Below are positions 1 through 7,658 of a stretch of DNA of 10,554 bases, one piece after another. The notes under the pieces are model-generated. The model did no database searches and was not told the DNA's origin. It saw nothing but the letters and a program-made list of their open reading frames with translations. Position 1 is the first letter of the stretch. Every line of letters begins with the position of its first letter. The stretch is from assembly GCA_021780095.1 (NCBI GenBank), contig JAJXZK010000211.1:1-10554 (forward strand). Reading direction: 5' to 3'. This stretch comes from Acidobacteriota bacterium. Lineage in GTDB: Bacteria > Acidobacteriota > Terriglobia > Terriglobales > Acidobacteriaceae. A program made the position numbers and the translations under genes.

Positions 1-37
1 CCGTAATCATGTCGAACTCGATCGCCTTCGCCGTCAT
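1..37 (-). CDS. N-terminal fragment of an unidentified protein (cut by window edge)
   Basis: An ATG on the minus strand at 37 opens a frame that stays open to the window edge and reads MTAKAIEFDMIT. It lies 27 bases after the stop of the thioredoxin-like gene and in the same frame as that stop. ATG 37 is the first ATG, GTG or TTG after the stop. AGGA sits just upstream, though only about three bases from the ATG, which is a tight spacing. The short gap and shared direction suggest co-transcription with the redox protein. Twelve residues are too few to name a family. The call as a real start rests only on the frame, the gap and the weak ribosome-binding site. Confidence 0.4.
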   Translation of the reverse strand, partial: MTAKAIEFDMIT

Positions 38-64
38 CGTTCCTGCCCGCGCCGTGGACTTTCT

Positions 65-628
65 TCAGCCATTTTGTTTCCACTTGATGCTGCATCCGAG
101 GCTGGGCCGCTGCTCCATCTCCACCGGCTTGCCGCTCAGCACTTGATCCATCGCTGCGCGCAGATCGCGACCATCGACAGCAACTCCATTACCGGGCCGG
201 CTGCCGTCGAGTTGCCCTCTATAAACAAGCTTTTTGTCCGCGTCAAACAGGAAAAAATCCGGAGTACAGGCCGCGGCGTAGGCGCGAGCCACTTCCTGCG
301 ATTCATCGAACAGATATGGAAACTGAAAACCGTGCTCCTCAACCTGGCGGCGCAGCCCCGGCGGCGCATCGTCCGGATAGGTCTGCGCATCATTGCTGCT
401 GATGGCGACAATTCCGATGCCGCGGCCCGCGTAATCGCGCCCCAGCCGTCCTAGCTCCCGGTTGACGTGTTGCACAAACGGGCAGTGCGCGCACAGAAAC
501 ATGACCAACAGCCCCCGTTCGCCCGCTGCTTGGTCGCGCGTGATCGTTTTGCCGGATACCACATCGGGCAGCAAAAAATCCGGCGCAGCTGTTCCCAGCG
601 CCAGCATGGTTGAAGCCGTTCGTGCCAT
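65..628 (-). CDS. Thioredoxin/peroxiredoxin-like (AhpC/TSA-fold) protein with CxxC
   Basis: A 187-residue cytoplasmic redox protein of the AhpC/TSA-redoxin superfamily, in the subgroup (PRX_like1 type) that carries a thioredoxin-style CxxC. Residues 14-20 (APDFLLP) are the usual opening strand. Residues 44-52 (FLCAHCPFV) hold the redox pair C46/C49. Residues 121-123 (CTP) match the position of the thioredoxin cis-proline loop, with P123. A final cysteine, C179, lies in the C-terminal PSLGCSIKWK, a tail I recall as typical of this group. No signal peptide is seen, so a cytoplasmic thiol reductase or peroxidase role is likely; the substrate is unknown. A GTG at 646 would add six residues, but AGGAGG lies inside that extension, five bases before the ATG at 628, so 628 is preferred. 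It is divergent from lysS and probably co-transcribed with the partial gene downstream. Confidence 0.85.
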   Translation of the reverse strand: MARTASTMLALGTAAPDFLLPDVVSGKTITRDQAAGERGLLVMFLCAHCPFVQHVNRELGRLGRDYAGRGIGIVAISSNDAQTYPDDAPPGLRRQVEEHGFQFPYLFDESQEVARAYAAACTPDFFLFDADKKLVYRGQLDGSRPGNGVAVDGRDLRAAMDQVLSGKPVEMEQRPSLGCSIKWKQNG

Positions 629-674
629 TGCGTCCTCCTTTGACACCCTGGGATTGGGATGGCGCGAGTTCCTT

Positions 675-692
675 GGATAATTGCTTTTATCC
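675..692. repeat. Inverted repeat GGATAA-N6-TTATCC in the divergent trx/lysS gap
   Basis: A perfect six-base inverted repeat with a six-base centre (TTGCTT). It lies 47-64 bases upstream of the redox gene's ATG, inside the 171-base divergent gap 629-817. On the minus strand it overlaps AT-rich hexamers that could serve as a -10 (such as TAGGAT), so it could be an operator for the redox gene. No regulator is encoded nearby, and six-base palindromes also arise by chance. Apart from this and the lysS -10 candidate, I see nothing else in the gap. Confidence 0.25.
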
Positions 693-770
693 TAACCCGA
701 ACCCAGCACGAATCACCGCAAACCATGTGGAGTTGAACGATATGAAAATCTGAAGGTCAAAGCGAACATC

Positions 771-776
771 TATACT
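771..776 (+). promoter_or_regulatory. Candidate -10 box for lysS
   Basis: TATACT matches the sigma-70 -10 consensus at five of six bases and sits 41 bases before the GTG of lysS, which would give a leader of roughly 35 bases. No convincing -35 is present at 16-18 bases upstream (the region reads about TCTGAA), so the promoter call rests on the -10 alone. Confidence 0.3.
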
Positions 777-817
777 GGCAATGAATCCAGCGATCCTGAC
801 CATCAAGGAAAAATTGC

Positions 818-2509
818 GTGTACGAATCGGAATTTGAACAAAGCGTCTTCGATCTTCGCCGAGACAAACTGCGACAGATTGAGGCCCTGGGCCATCCTGT
901 ATATCCGAACAGCTTTGTCGCGACCCATACTGTCGCGGACATTCGCAGCGAATACGACCCCACGACTGCCGAGGCGCTGGAGCAGAATCGCGTCACCGTC
1001 GCCGTTGCCGGACGCATCATGGCCATCCGCGCGCAAGGCAAGGCCGGATTTGCGGTGCTGCAGCAAAATGGCGCTCGCCTTCAGATTTATGTGCGCATGG
1101 ATGCGGTCGGCGAGAACGCATTCCAGCTCTACAAGCTGCTCGATATGGGCGATCACATTGGCGTCAGCGGCTATCTGTTTCGCACCCGTACCGGCGAACT
1201 GACCATCCACGTAGACTCGTTGACGTTTCTTTCAAAGGCCATGCTGCCGCTGCCGGAAAAATACCATGGCCTGGCGGATGTCGAACTGCGCTATCGCCAA
1301 CGCTACGTCGATCTGTTTATGAATGCCGATGTGCGCGAGGTCTTCGTCAAGCGCGCCGCGGTGTTGAGGGCCATGCGCAAGTTCTTTGATGCGCGTGGAT
1401 TTCTGGAAGTGGAAACGCCGATGATGCAGCCCATCGCCGGCGGCGCTGCGGCCAAGCCATTTACCACGCACCACAATGCGCTCGACATTGATCTTTATTT
1501 GCGCATCGCGCCGGAGCTCTACCTGAAGCGTCTGGTCGTCGGCGGGCTCGACCGCGTGTATGAGATCAACCGGAATTTTCGCAATGAAGGCATTTCCACG
1601 CAGCACAATCCTGAGTTCACCATGCTGGAGTTCTACCAGGCCTACGCGAACTACCACGACCTGATGGACCTCACTGAGGAGCTAATCCAGTTCGTCGCCA
1701 TGGAAGTGAACGGCACCACGACTACCACCTTCAACGATGTGGAAATTGATCTGGCGAAATGGCAGAGATTCACCATGCGCGAAGCCATCATCAAATGGTG
1801 GCCGCCGGAGGCCGGAGATACCGCAAGCATGCAGATGTTTGAAAGTCGCGAGAAGCTCGAAGGCGCGTTAATCATTGCCTTGCGAAATTTCTCAAAGGTC
1901 GACCAAGATTTGGATGGCTCGGACCAGAGCGGAGATGAGGCAATCGCGCCCGCTGGACCCGCCCGCTGGGAAGGAATTCAAAACATTAGAGCGGCGTCGC
2001 TGTTCCACTCTGTTGGCCGGCGCCTTACAGAGGGCGAAGCTGTCGGAAAGATGATCGCAGAATTATTCGAAGGTTTAGCTGAAGAACATCTCATCCAGCC
2101 AACCATCATCTACGACTTCCCGCTTGCGGTTTCTCCGCTTTCCAAGCGAAAACCAGACGAGCCCGACTGGGTCGAACGCTTCGAGTTCTACATTGGCGGC
2201 TTCGAGTTGGGCAACGCCTTCAGCGAATTGAATGACCCTGTTGAGCAGCGCAATCGATTCCTGCAGCAACTCGGAGAACGCGAACGCGGCGACGCCGAGG
2301 CCCACGCGATGGATGAAGATTATGTGCGCGCTCTCAGCTTTGGGCTGCCACCCACTGGCGGCGAGGGCATTGGGATCGACCGGCTGACTATGGTGCTGAC
2401 CGGCTCGCGCTCCATTCGCGATGTGATTCTGTTCCCTCTCATGCGACCGCAGGTGAAGAGAGAAGACGCGGACCCCGAACACAAGCCAGCCGAATCGCCG
2501 AACGGCTAG
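818..2509 (+). CDS. lysS: Lysyl-tRNA synthetase, class II
   Basis: Charges tRNA-Lys with lysine using ATP, in the cytoplasm. The 563 residues show the class II layout. An N-terminal OB-fold anticodon-binding domain spans about residues 58-140 ([13 protein letters not shown]). Motif 1 lies around 193-203 ([10 protein letters not shown]). Motif 2 is at about 246-275 ([15 protein letters not shown], then [14 protein letters not shown]). FSELNDP is at 468-474 and motif 3 at 513-543 ([14 protein letters not shown] to LFPLMRP). The start is GTG at 818, supported by AAGGAA seven bases upstream. The protein is longer than the usual 490-510 residues. About 40 extra residues sit around 350-400, between TMREAI and GKMIAELFE, and there is also a hydrophilic C-terminal tail. 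All recognisable catalytic motifs are intact, so it should be active. A PLP decarboxylase follows after 23 bases, probably in the same transcript. Confidence 0.97.
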   Translation: MYESEFEQSVFDLRRDKLRQIEALGHPVYPNSFVATHTVADIRSEYDPTTAEALEQNRVTVAVAGRIMAIRAQGKAGFAVLQQNGARLQIYVRMDAVGENAFQLYKLLDMGDHIGVSGYLFRTRTGELTIHVDSLTFLSKAMLPLPEKYHGLADVELRYRQRYVDLFMNADVREVFVKRAAVLRAMRKFFDARGFLEVETPMMQPIAGGAAAKPFTTHHNALDIDLYLRIAPELYLKRLVVGGLDRVYEINRNFRNEGISTQHNPEFTMLEFYQAYANYHDLMDLTEELIQFVAMEVNGTTTTTFNDVEIDLAKWQRFTMREAIIKWWPPEAGDTASMQMFESREKLEGALIIALRNFSKVDQDLDGSDQSGDEAIAPAGPARWEGIQNIRAASLFHSVGRRLTEGEAVGKMIAELFEGLAEEHLIQPTIIYDFPLAVSPLSKRKPDEPDWVERFEFYIGGFELGNAFSELNDPVEQRNRFLQQLGERERGDAEAHAMDEDYVRALSFGLPPTGGEGIGIDRLTMVLTGSRSIRDVILFPLMRPQVKREDADPEHKPAESPNG

Positions 2510-2532
2510 AATCCGGTAAGGCAGGTACCCGC

Positions 2533-3999
2533 ATGGGATTTGACTTGGATTCCGACCAGCGTCGACAGCTTGGCTATCAGCTAATCGACCGCATCAACGA
2601 ATATTTTTCCACCCTGAAAGACCGCCCGGTTCAGCCACCCGCCGCGCAGCGCAGCTTTCTTCTTGAACAAGCGGACTTGCCGGAGATCGGCCAGGATGCC
2701 ACGTCTGTCCTTGAAGACATCTGTTCGCAGATGATCGATCAGGGATTTCATGTTCCCAGCGCAAATTATTTTGGCCTCACCAATCCCACGCCGACGTACA
2801 TGGCGGTGCTGGCGGAAGCCCTGGTCGCGGCGCTCAATCCACAACTGGCTTCACTGGCGCGCTCACAACTCGCCTCCCGCATCGAGCAGCAGACCCTTGG
2901 CTGGATCGCGGAGCGAATCGGCTGGCGAGAGAACCAGTTCGGCGGCACATTTACCAGCGGCGGCACAGAAGCCAACCTGAGCGCGCTCGCGATTGCGCTG
3001 ACCCAGCGGTACCCGCAGGCAGCTGACGACGGTTTGGTCGGATTGGGCAAACATCCCATCGTCTATGCCTCGTCGGAGGCGCATCATTCGCTGGAAAAAT
3101 CCTTGGGCCTGCTGGGCCTGGGACGCAAAGCGCTGCGGCGCATTCCCGTGAACGAAGCTGCAGAAATCGATGTGCACGCGCTCGAAGCGGCCATCGCCGC
3201 CGACCGCAACGCCAGATGTGAACCGCTGGCCATTGTTGGCACAGCGGGAACAACCAGTTCCGGCGCGATCGATTCCCTGCCCGCCTTGGCAGCCATCGCC
3301 CGGCAACACAATCTCTGGTTCCACGTCGATGGCGCACTCGGCGCGGCGGTCGTATTTTCCAATCAACACCGCGGGTTGCTTCAAGGTATCGAGTTGGCGG
3401 ACTCCATTACCATCGATCCGCATAAATGGCTGGCCATGCCATTTGCCGCCGGAGTCTTGCTGACCCGTCATCCAGAGTTGCTCGAGCCGACATTCGGCCT
3501 CGACACCAGCTATCTGCCCCGCGCCGCGAACAGTTCCCTGCCAGATAATTTTCGAGTCTCAGCGCAGTGGTCGCGACGCATGAACTCTTTAAAACTCTGG
3601 CTGACGCTGCGCGTTCACGGCCGCCAATCCTATGAAGATCTGATCGACTCCCAGCTTCGACTGGCAGACTATATGGAGTCGCGCGTACTCGAAACAGACG
3701 CCTTCGACCTAGCGACACCGCGCCGCCTGACGATCTTGAATTTCCGCGCCAAGGCCGCACGAGAACTCGCCCTGCCGGAAGAGGAAATTGCGAGCCTGCA
3801 TCATGCCATTGCCGCGGAAATTACCCAGGACGGCCGGCAATGGATCTCCACCACCCGGGTGCGCGGCCGCAGTGTACTGCGCATAATGGTCATCAGCTAC
3901 CTGACCGAGGAGCGGCACATCGACGCCCTTGCGGCGAGCCTGCAGCGCGCCGTGAAAACCGTGCTCGACCGCTTGTATGGCGCGGTGCGAGCTTCCTAA
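2533..3999 (+). CDS. PLP-dependent group II amino-acid decarboxylase
   Basis: A cytoplasmic pyridoxal-phosphate enzyme of 488 residues, in the aromatic-L-amino-acid/glutamate/aspartate decarboxylase family (fold type I). It would remove the alpha-carboxyl of an amino acid to give an amine. Family landmarks are present in order: NPTPTYMAVLAEAL (84-97); the phosphate-binding FTSGGTEANL (140-149); H184 in SSEAHHSLEKS, the expected PLP-stacking histidine; TAGTTSSGAIDS (237-248); D266 in HVDGALG, pairing with the PLP ring nitrogen; and the Schiff-base lysine K298 in DPHKWLAMPF. Length is normal for the family. Substrate cannot be read from sequence: aspartate, glutamate, diaminobutyrate, tyrosine or tryptophan are all possible. 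The ATG follows the purine-rich AAGGCAGG at suitable distance and lies 23 bases after lysS, which implies a shared transcript. No terminator hairpin is obvious after the stop. Confidence 0.9.
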   Translation: MGFDLDSDQRRQLGYQLIDRINEYFSTLKDRPVQPPAAQRSFLLEQADLPEIGQDATSVLEDICSQMIDQGFHVPSANYFGLTNPTPTYMAVLAEALVAALNPQLASLARSQLASRIEQQTLGWIAERIGWRENQFGGTFTSGGTEANLSALAIALTQRYPQAADDGLVGLGKHPIVYASSEAHHSLEKSLGLLGLGRKALRRIPVNEAAEIDVHALEAAIAADRNARCEPLAIVGTAGTTSSGAIDSLPALAAIARQHNLWFHVDGALGAAVVFSNQHRGLLQGIELADSITIDPHKWLAMPFAAGVLLTRHPELLEPTFGLDTSYLPRAANSSLPDNFRVSAQWSRRMNSLKLWLTLRVHGRQSYEDLIDSQLRLADYMESRVLETDAFDLATPRRLTILNFRAKAARELALPEEEIASLHHAIAAEITQDGRQWISTTRVRGRSVLRIMVISYLTEERHIDALAASLQRAVKTVLDRLYGAVRAS

Positions 4000-4033
4000 A
4001 ATGCATCGCTCACGACGCGCTCGCGCTTTCCAG

Positions 4034-4062
4034 TAGCCACCCTCGCGCCAAGGGATGATAAT
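4034..4062 (+). promoter_or_regulatory. Candidate sigma-70 promoter for the secreted OB-fold gene
   Basis: TAGCCA (4034-4039, four of six matches to TTGACA), then a 17-base spacer, then GATAAT (4057-4062, five of six matches to TATAAT). Transcription would start near 4069, about 40 bases before the ATG at 4108. The gene begins 108 bases after the decarboxylase stop, so its own promoter is plausible. The call comes from consensus matching by eye. Confidence 0.35.
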
Positions 4063-4107
4063 CGAATCAACATCGCTTCTTACATCTGAACCGAAAGACG
4101 CTTCCCT

Positions 4108-4602
4108 ATGCGTGCGCCGATCTTGCTGAGTGTGCCCGTCGTTTTTTTTCTGTTCTGCTCTGCCGCCCTGGCCAAGCCTACCTGCATTCCGCCCGAGCAG
4201 GCGCTGCAGCATCTGCACAAAACTGTTTGTGTGGAAGCCCACGTCTATCGCGTGGTGGACGCAAGTGATGGCATTCGCTTCGTCGATGTGTGCAGCCCGG
4301 AAACCCCCGATGCCGATTGCCACTTCTTCATCATCAGTTCCACGGAGAACACGAAGTTAGTTGGCGATCTCGATCGGCTCGTCGGTCAAACCATCCAGAT
4401 TCGCGGCAAGGTCCTTCCCATCCAGGGCCGCGCCGACATGGTCCTCAACACGAAAGAACAACTCCACGGGGGCAAGCCGAAATTCCATCCCAATCCGCAA
4501 TTAGTGAAAAGTTTTTCCGCGGAAAACGGCGGAGGAGGATTCAGCACCCACAATGGAGTCGGAGGCCAGCACGGCGTTCACTTTCGACATCGCGGGAACT
4601 AG
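4108..4602 (+). CDS. Small secreted OB-fold-like protein, cysteine-containing, Gly/His-rich tail
   Basis: A hypothetical exported protein of 164 residues. Residues 1-22 form a signal peptide (MRAPILL, hydrophobic core VVFFLF, cleavage after ALA). C17 is not in a lipobox, so the mature protein is likely soluble in the periplasm. Residues about 31-120 resemble an OB-fold pattern: KTVCVEAHVYRVV, a middle strand, DLDRLVGQTIQIRGKVLPIQGRA, and a closing strand ending in EQL. Four mature cysteines (C26, C41, C62, C71) could form two disulfides. The tail, residues about 121-164, is rich in glycine and histidine (H127, H148, H155, H158, H161) and looks flexible; metal binding is only a guess. The ribosome-binding site is weak (GAAAGACG). 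It ends six bases from the convergent glycosyltransferase gene. A molecular function cannot be assigned. Confidence 0.75.
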   Translation: MRAPILLSVPVVFFLFCSAALAKPTCIPPEQALQHLHKTVCVEAHVYRVVDASDGIRFVDVCSPETPDADCHFFIISSTENTKLVGDLDRLVGQTIQIRGKVLPIQGRADMVLNTKEQLHGGKPKFHPNPQLVKSFSAENGGGGFSTHNGVGGQHGVHFRHRGN

Positions 4603-4608
4603 TCCGCA

Positions 4609-5829
4609 TCACCACAGCGGTCCGGCCTGTCGCCGCAGTTCCTTCAGCGGATAGAGCGTCCCGCGCCACAACACGCCACCACGCCATAAAACCAGAATCA
4701 TCGAACGCAGCAGTGTCCCAACAAATAACAGTGTCGCCACCGGAAACAATGCCAGGTACAGGGGGCTGATTTTAGTCAGCGGCCAATAGCGCAGATTGAG
4801 CAGCAATAACGCAAACAGCGTCACAATCCCCGCCCATTGCGCGGGCCCGGGAAAGAACAGCGCAGCAAACGGGGAGAGGCACAGGACGAACATGCCCACG
4901 CAGGCAGCGAGCAGAAGCCAGGTTCGAAATCGAAACGTGGAATAAAGATTCTTCGTCAGGTTATTTAGGATGCCCCACGCACTTTGAGCCCAGCGAATCC
5001 GTACCAGATCCTTACCGAAGGCGACGCGTTGCGCATAGCCCTCCCTTTTCACTCGAAATCCCAGGCGCATGTCCTCCAGCACCTCCATGCGCAGTTCTGC
5101 GTAGCCACCCAGCGCCTCATACACTGGGCGTCGAATCAGATTGAACGCGCCCACGCCAATGTAGTCCTTGGTCGCCTTGGGATCGGCAATCTTCCAGGGC
5201 CGACCTGCCAGCGCTGAGAGACTTTGAAAAAACCCGATCAGCATCTTCTCCGCAACCCCGCGCAAAATCAGCGTGGGGTACAACACCATGTGATCGCCGC
5301 GACTCTGCTCCGCATATCGAATGGCCAGCCGAATCGCGCGGGAGTCGAAGATGACATCGCCATCTGTAAACAGCAGCCAGTCGGAGGTGACTCCCTCCGC
5401 CGCCAGGGCCATGGCATGAGGTTTCCCAAGCCATCCTTCTGGCAGTTGTTTCACATGCACCACGCGCATGCGGCCATGCGAATCCGGCGATTCGGCAAGG
5501 TCATCCATCAATCTACCGGTCGCATCGGTGGATCGATCATCGACGGCGACGACCTGAAGGTTTGGATAGTCGCAGTCCACCAAACTGCGCAGGGAGCGCC
5601 CGATCGCCGCCGCCTCATCTTTTGCCGGAACAATCACGGTCACGGATGGCCACGTGATCGGATCCACAAACCTGTCCGCGGAATCGCGCGCGTCCTGCAA
5701 AAGGTTGGGAACGCGCGGCAGCATCCACAACGCCGGAACCACCCTCGACAGCCACGCCGCCGCAATGATCCACGCAAACATCGCGAGCAGGAATCGACCA
5801 TGAAGAAACAACGCAAGCACAGTAGGCAT
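4609..5829 (-). CDS. Membrane-anchored family 2 glycosyltransferase (HpnB/CrtQ-like)
   Basis: A processive-type or lipid-directed GT2 enzyme of 406 residues with its catalytic domain on the cytoplasmic side of the inner membrane. One membrane segment lies at about 5-30. The GT-A domain spans about 61-280: VTVIVPAKDEAAAIGRSL (63-80), nucleotide-binding D97/D98 in AVDDRST, EGWLGKPHAM (131-140), the metal-binding TDGD (155-158), and the likely catalytic E252/D253 in VLEDMRLGFRV. R277-W280 (RIRW) stands where related enzymes carry QxxRW. Three hydrophobic segments close the protein at roughly 303-327, 332-347 and 355-382. GWLGK followed by TDGD recalls HpnB (hopanoid-associated) and CrtQ (carotenoid) transferases, but donor and acceptor sugars or lipids are not readable. 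It follows the MFS gene by 50 bases on the same strand. GAGG lies three bases before the ATG, a short spacing. Confidence 0.85.
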   Translation of the reverse strand: MPTVLALFLHGRFLLAMFAWIIAAAWLSRVVPALWMLPRVPNLLQDARDSADRFVDPITWPSVTVIVPAKDEAAAIGRSLRSLVDCDYPNLQVVAVDDRSTDATGRLMDDLAESPDSHGRMRVVHVKQLPEGWLGKPHAMALAAEGVTSDWLLFTDGDVIFDSRAIRLAIRYAEQSRGDHMVLYPTLILRGVAEKMLIGFFQSLSALAGRPWKIADPKATKDYIGVGAFNLIRRPVYEALGGYAELRMEVLEDMRLGFRVKREGYAQRVAFGKDLVRIRWAQSAWGILNNLTKNLYSTFRFRTWLLLAACVGMFVLCLSPFAALFFPGPAQWAGIVTLFALLLLNLRYWPLTKISPLYLALFPVATLLFVGTLLRSMILVLWRGGVLWRGTLYPLKELRRQAGPLW

Positions 5830-5879
5830 GTTCCTCTAGTATGCAGATTCTCCGCCGGCAGCATAGCGCCGGAAGAAAT

Positions 5880-7127
5880 CTAGACCGCCGCCGCGTCGAT
5901 CTCAGGAGCGTATTTCGCGCCTGAGAAGAGCAGAATGGCAGAGAGCAGCAACGTGATCAGCGTAATGGCCAGTCCTTCTCGAAGCGAGGAATGATCGGAA
6001 ACCCACCCAATAATGCGAGGCGAAGGCGCGTCCCCAAGCGCATGGATAATGAACAACTCAATCGCAATCGCCGTCGAGCGAATCGGAGCGTCGACCGCAT
6101 TCACAATGGCGGCGTTCAACGGTCCCGTATTCAAAAACAGCACAAACTCCGCCACCGCCAGGCTTGGGGCCATCGTTGCGCGCGGTCCATAGAAGACCAG
6201 CAGCGCAAATGGCGCAGCGAGCAACATGCTCCATGCAGAGAGCAGATAAAGCGCCGCCTTGTTGCGCCGCAACCATCGCTGCGCCAACCATCCACCCAGC
6301 CATGTTCCCAGGATGCCATCGACTACAGTGATCGCGCCGAGAATCTGGCTCGCCGCAGCCAGTGAAACGTGCGCATAGCGGTAAAGGAATGTGGGCATCC
6401 ACACTGAGATTCCTCCCAGCGTGAACACCATCATTGCCATGCCGAGTGTTGCCGTCCAATACGCAGCATTATGCGTTAGACCTGCGACGGTCGCGCGATC
6501 CGGCCGGATGGCCAACGGCTCGGAAGCACCACGTGCAGGTTCGCGGAGAAAAATCCAAACCAGCAAGACGATCAGCAGTCCTGGAGCCGCGGCCGCGTAA
6601 AAAGGCGCCTTCCATCCGTAGGCCTGTCCCAGCGTTCCGCCCAGAATGTATCCAAACGCCGCGCCGATCGGCAGCGCCAGATAGAACATCGTCAGGATGC
6701 GATTGCGCTGCTCCGCAGGCCAATAATCCGACAACAGCGCCGGCGCAAAAATGCCAAAACTTGCCTCGCCAATGCCGACCAGCGCGTGTCGCATGTACAG
6801 CTCGCCAAAGGTATGCACAAGCGCCGTCGAGAGCGTCAGCAGTGACCACAGAAGAGCTCCGGCAAGGATCAGCGGCTTGCGAGGAAATCGATCCCCGAGC
6901 CATCCTGTCAACGGCGCCGCGAACATATAGGTGATGAAGAACGCAAACGTCAGGCTGCCGATGCGCTCATCGTTCACGTTGAAGGCTCGCTGCACCAGCG
7001 GCTGTACGCCCGCCAGTACATATCGATCGGTGTAGTTCAGCAGGTTCAGCGCGGTCAGCAGTGCGAGCGCAGTCCACGCCGCCGACGCGGGCAGTCGAGT
7101 TGAAGGGTGAGCGTTGTCCACCGGCAT
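5880..7127 (-). CDS. MFS transporter, Spinster (SPNS)-like family
   Basis: An inner-membrane transporter of 415 residues, with hydrophobic stretches compatible with the 12 helices of the major facilitator superfamily. It resembles the Spinster family (animal Spns lysolipid/sphingosine-1-phosphate transporters and bacterial homologues). NYTDRYVLAGVQP (31-43) carries the D34/R35 pair of helix 1. MFS motif A follows as GWLGDRFPRK (75-84), then VGIGEASFG (117-125) with E121, FYLALPIGAAFGYILGG (148-164), and HALGDAPSP (362-370) late in the protein. In this family the acidic residue in helix 1 is tied to proton coupling, but the substrate here is unknown. Only a weak GGCGG lies before the ATG; an ATG further upstream is out of frame. 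The gene precedes the glycosyltransferase by 50 bases, so the pair is probably one operon, perhaps handling a lipid or glycolipid (inference). Confidence 0.88.
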   Translation of the reverse strand: MPVDNAHPSTRLPASAAWTALALLTALNLLNYTDRYVLAGVQPLVQRAFNVNDERIGSLTFAFFITYMFAAPLTGWLGDRFPRKPLILAGALLWSLLTLSTALVHTFGELYMRHALVGIGEASFGIFAPALLSDYWPAEQRNRILTMFYLALPIGAAFGYILGGTLGQAYGWKAPFYAAAAPGLLIVLLVWIFLREPARGASEPLAIRPDRATVAGLTHNAAYWTATLGMAMMVFTLGGISVWMPTFLYRYAHVSLAAASQILGAITVVDGILGTWLGGWLAQRWLRRNKAALYLLSAWSMLLAAPFALLVFYGPRATMAPSLAVAEFVLFLNTGPLNAAIVNAVDAPIRSTAIAIELFIIHALGDAPSPRIIGWVSDHSSLREGLAITLITLLLSAILLFSGAKYAPEIDAAAV

Positions 7128-7217
7128 GAGCCGCCAGCATATCAGGCCATGCTGCAGAAAGGATCAAATCCTCCTGCGTCCAGCGTCCCGGCAAACCCGC
7201 AAACGCTCTCGCAATCT

Positions 7218-7233
7218 GAAAGCGCCCGCTTTC
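7218..7233 (-). terminator. Terminator-like hairpin directly after queF
   Basis: A perfect inverted repeat, GAAAGCG-CC-CGCTTTC on the plus strand, directly abuts the queF stop codon at 7234. In the minus-strand transcript it can fold as a six-base-pair stem (GAAAGC/GCTTTC) with a GGGC loop. Only the TTTC within the stem resembles a U-tract and no longer run follows, so it may be a weak terminator or an mRNA 3'-end stabiliser. The remaining 106-base gap before the MFS start also holds two small dyads, AGGAT-CAA-ATCCT (7160-7172) and CAGCAT-N8-ATGCTG (7135-7154), of unknown meaning. Confidence 0.35.
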
Positions 7234-7650
7234 CTACTTCGACTTCTTCCGCGGCCAGCGCGCCTCAACAATAGTCGAGATGCCGCCACGCGGACGGAAC
7301 TCCCCGCGAACCGTTGCCCACACTGGGTCGCAGGCCTTCACAACATCCTTCAACACCTGGTTGACGACGTTCTCCTGGAAGATTCCCAGATTGCGGTAGG
7401 AGAATAAATATTCCTTGTACGATTTCAGTTCCAAACACTCCTTCCGCGGCTCATATCGCAAAAGAATGACGCCGAAATCCGGCAGACCGGTCTTCGGACA
7501 GACAGAGGTAAACTCCGGGTCGTCGATCACAATTTCATATCCGGGAAACTGGTTCGGCCATGTCTCAATCTCTGGAAAGGCATGATCAAGACCGGCCTGT
7601 GCGTGATCTTCGGTATATCGGGGCGCGATTCGCTTCGTGGTGGATACCAT
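7234..7650 (-). CDS. queF: NADPH-dependent 7-cyano-7-deazaguanine reductase (preQ0 reductase)
   Basis: Reduces the nitrile of preQ0 to the amine preQ1 with two NADPH in queuosine tRNA-modification synthesis, in the cytoplasm. At 138 residues this is the short, single-domain form (YkvM type) of the tunnelling fold. PEFTSVCPKTGLPDFG (45-60) contains the nucleophile C51, which forms the thioimide with preQ0, and the acid D58. ELKSYKEYLFSYRN (74-87) is the QueF motif for NADPH. E93 in FQENVVN binds the substrate; glutamine stands where Bacillus subtilis QueF has histidine, a variation I recall in other short-form members. FRPRGG (118-123) is conserved. The frame is open upstream to 7761, but family similarity begins near ATG 7650. 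No other queuosine gene is in the window. A -10-like box eight bases upstream suggests a leaderless mRNA. Confidence 0.93.
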   Translation of the reverse strand: MVSTTKRIAPRYTEDHAQAGLDHAFPEIETWPNQFPGYEIVIDDPEFTSVCPKTGLPDFGVILLRYEPRKECLELKSYKEYLFSYRNLGIFQENVVNQVLKDVVKACDPVWATVRGEFRPRGGISTIVEARWPRKKSK

Positions 7651-7658
7651 ATAGCTTG

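Noticed and set aside
2863..3471. Open frame of 202 codons on the minus strand, antisense to the decarboxylase
   Set aside because: It lies fully inside a well-supported PLP decarboxylase and shows no recognisable motif.
3709..4323. Open frame of 204 codons on the minus strand spanning the decarboxylase end, the gap and the secreted-protein start
   Set aside because: Both flanking plus-strand genes are well supported. This frame has low-complexity composition and no domain or ribosome-binding site.
5224..5883. Open frame of 219 codons on the plus strand, antisense to the glycosyltransferase
   Set aside because: The opposite frame encodes a clear GT2 enzyme with DxD and membrane segments. 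This frame is rich in His, Arg and Gln, lacks any domain pattern, and arises from codon bias on the other strand.
6434..6934. Open frame of 166 codons on the plus strand, antisense to the MFS transporter
   Set aside because: Composition (Arg, Pro, Ala, Ser-rich) is typical of an antisense shadow, and the MFS protein on the other strand is unambiguous.
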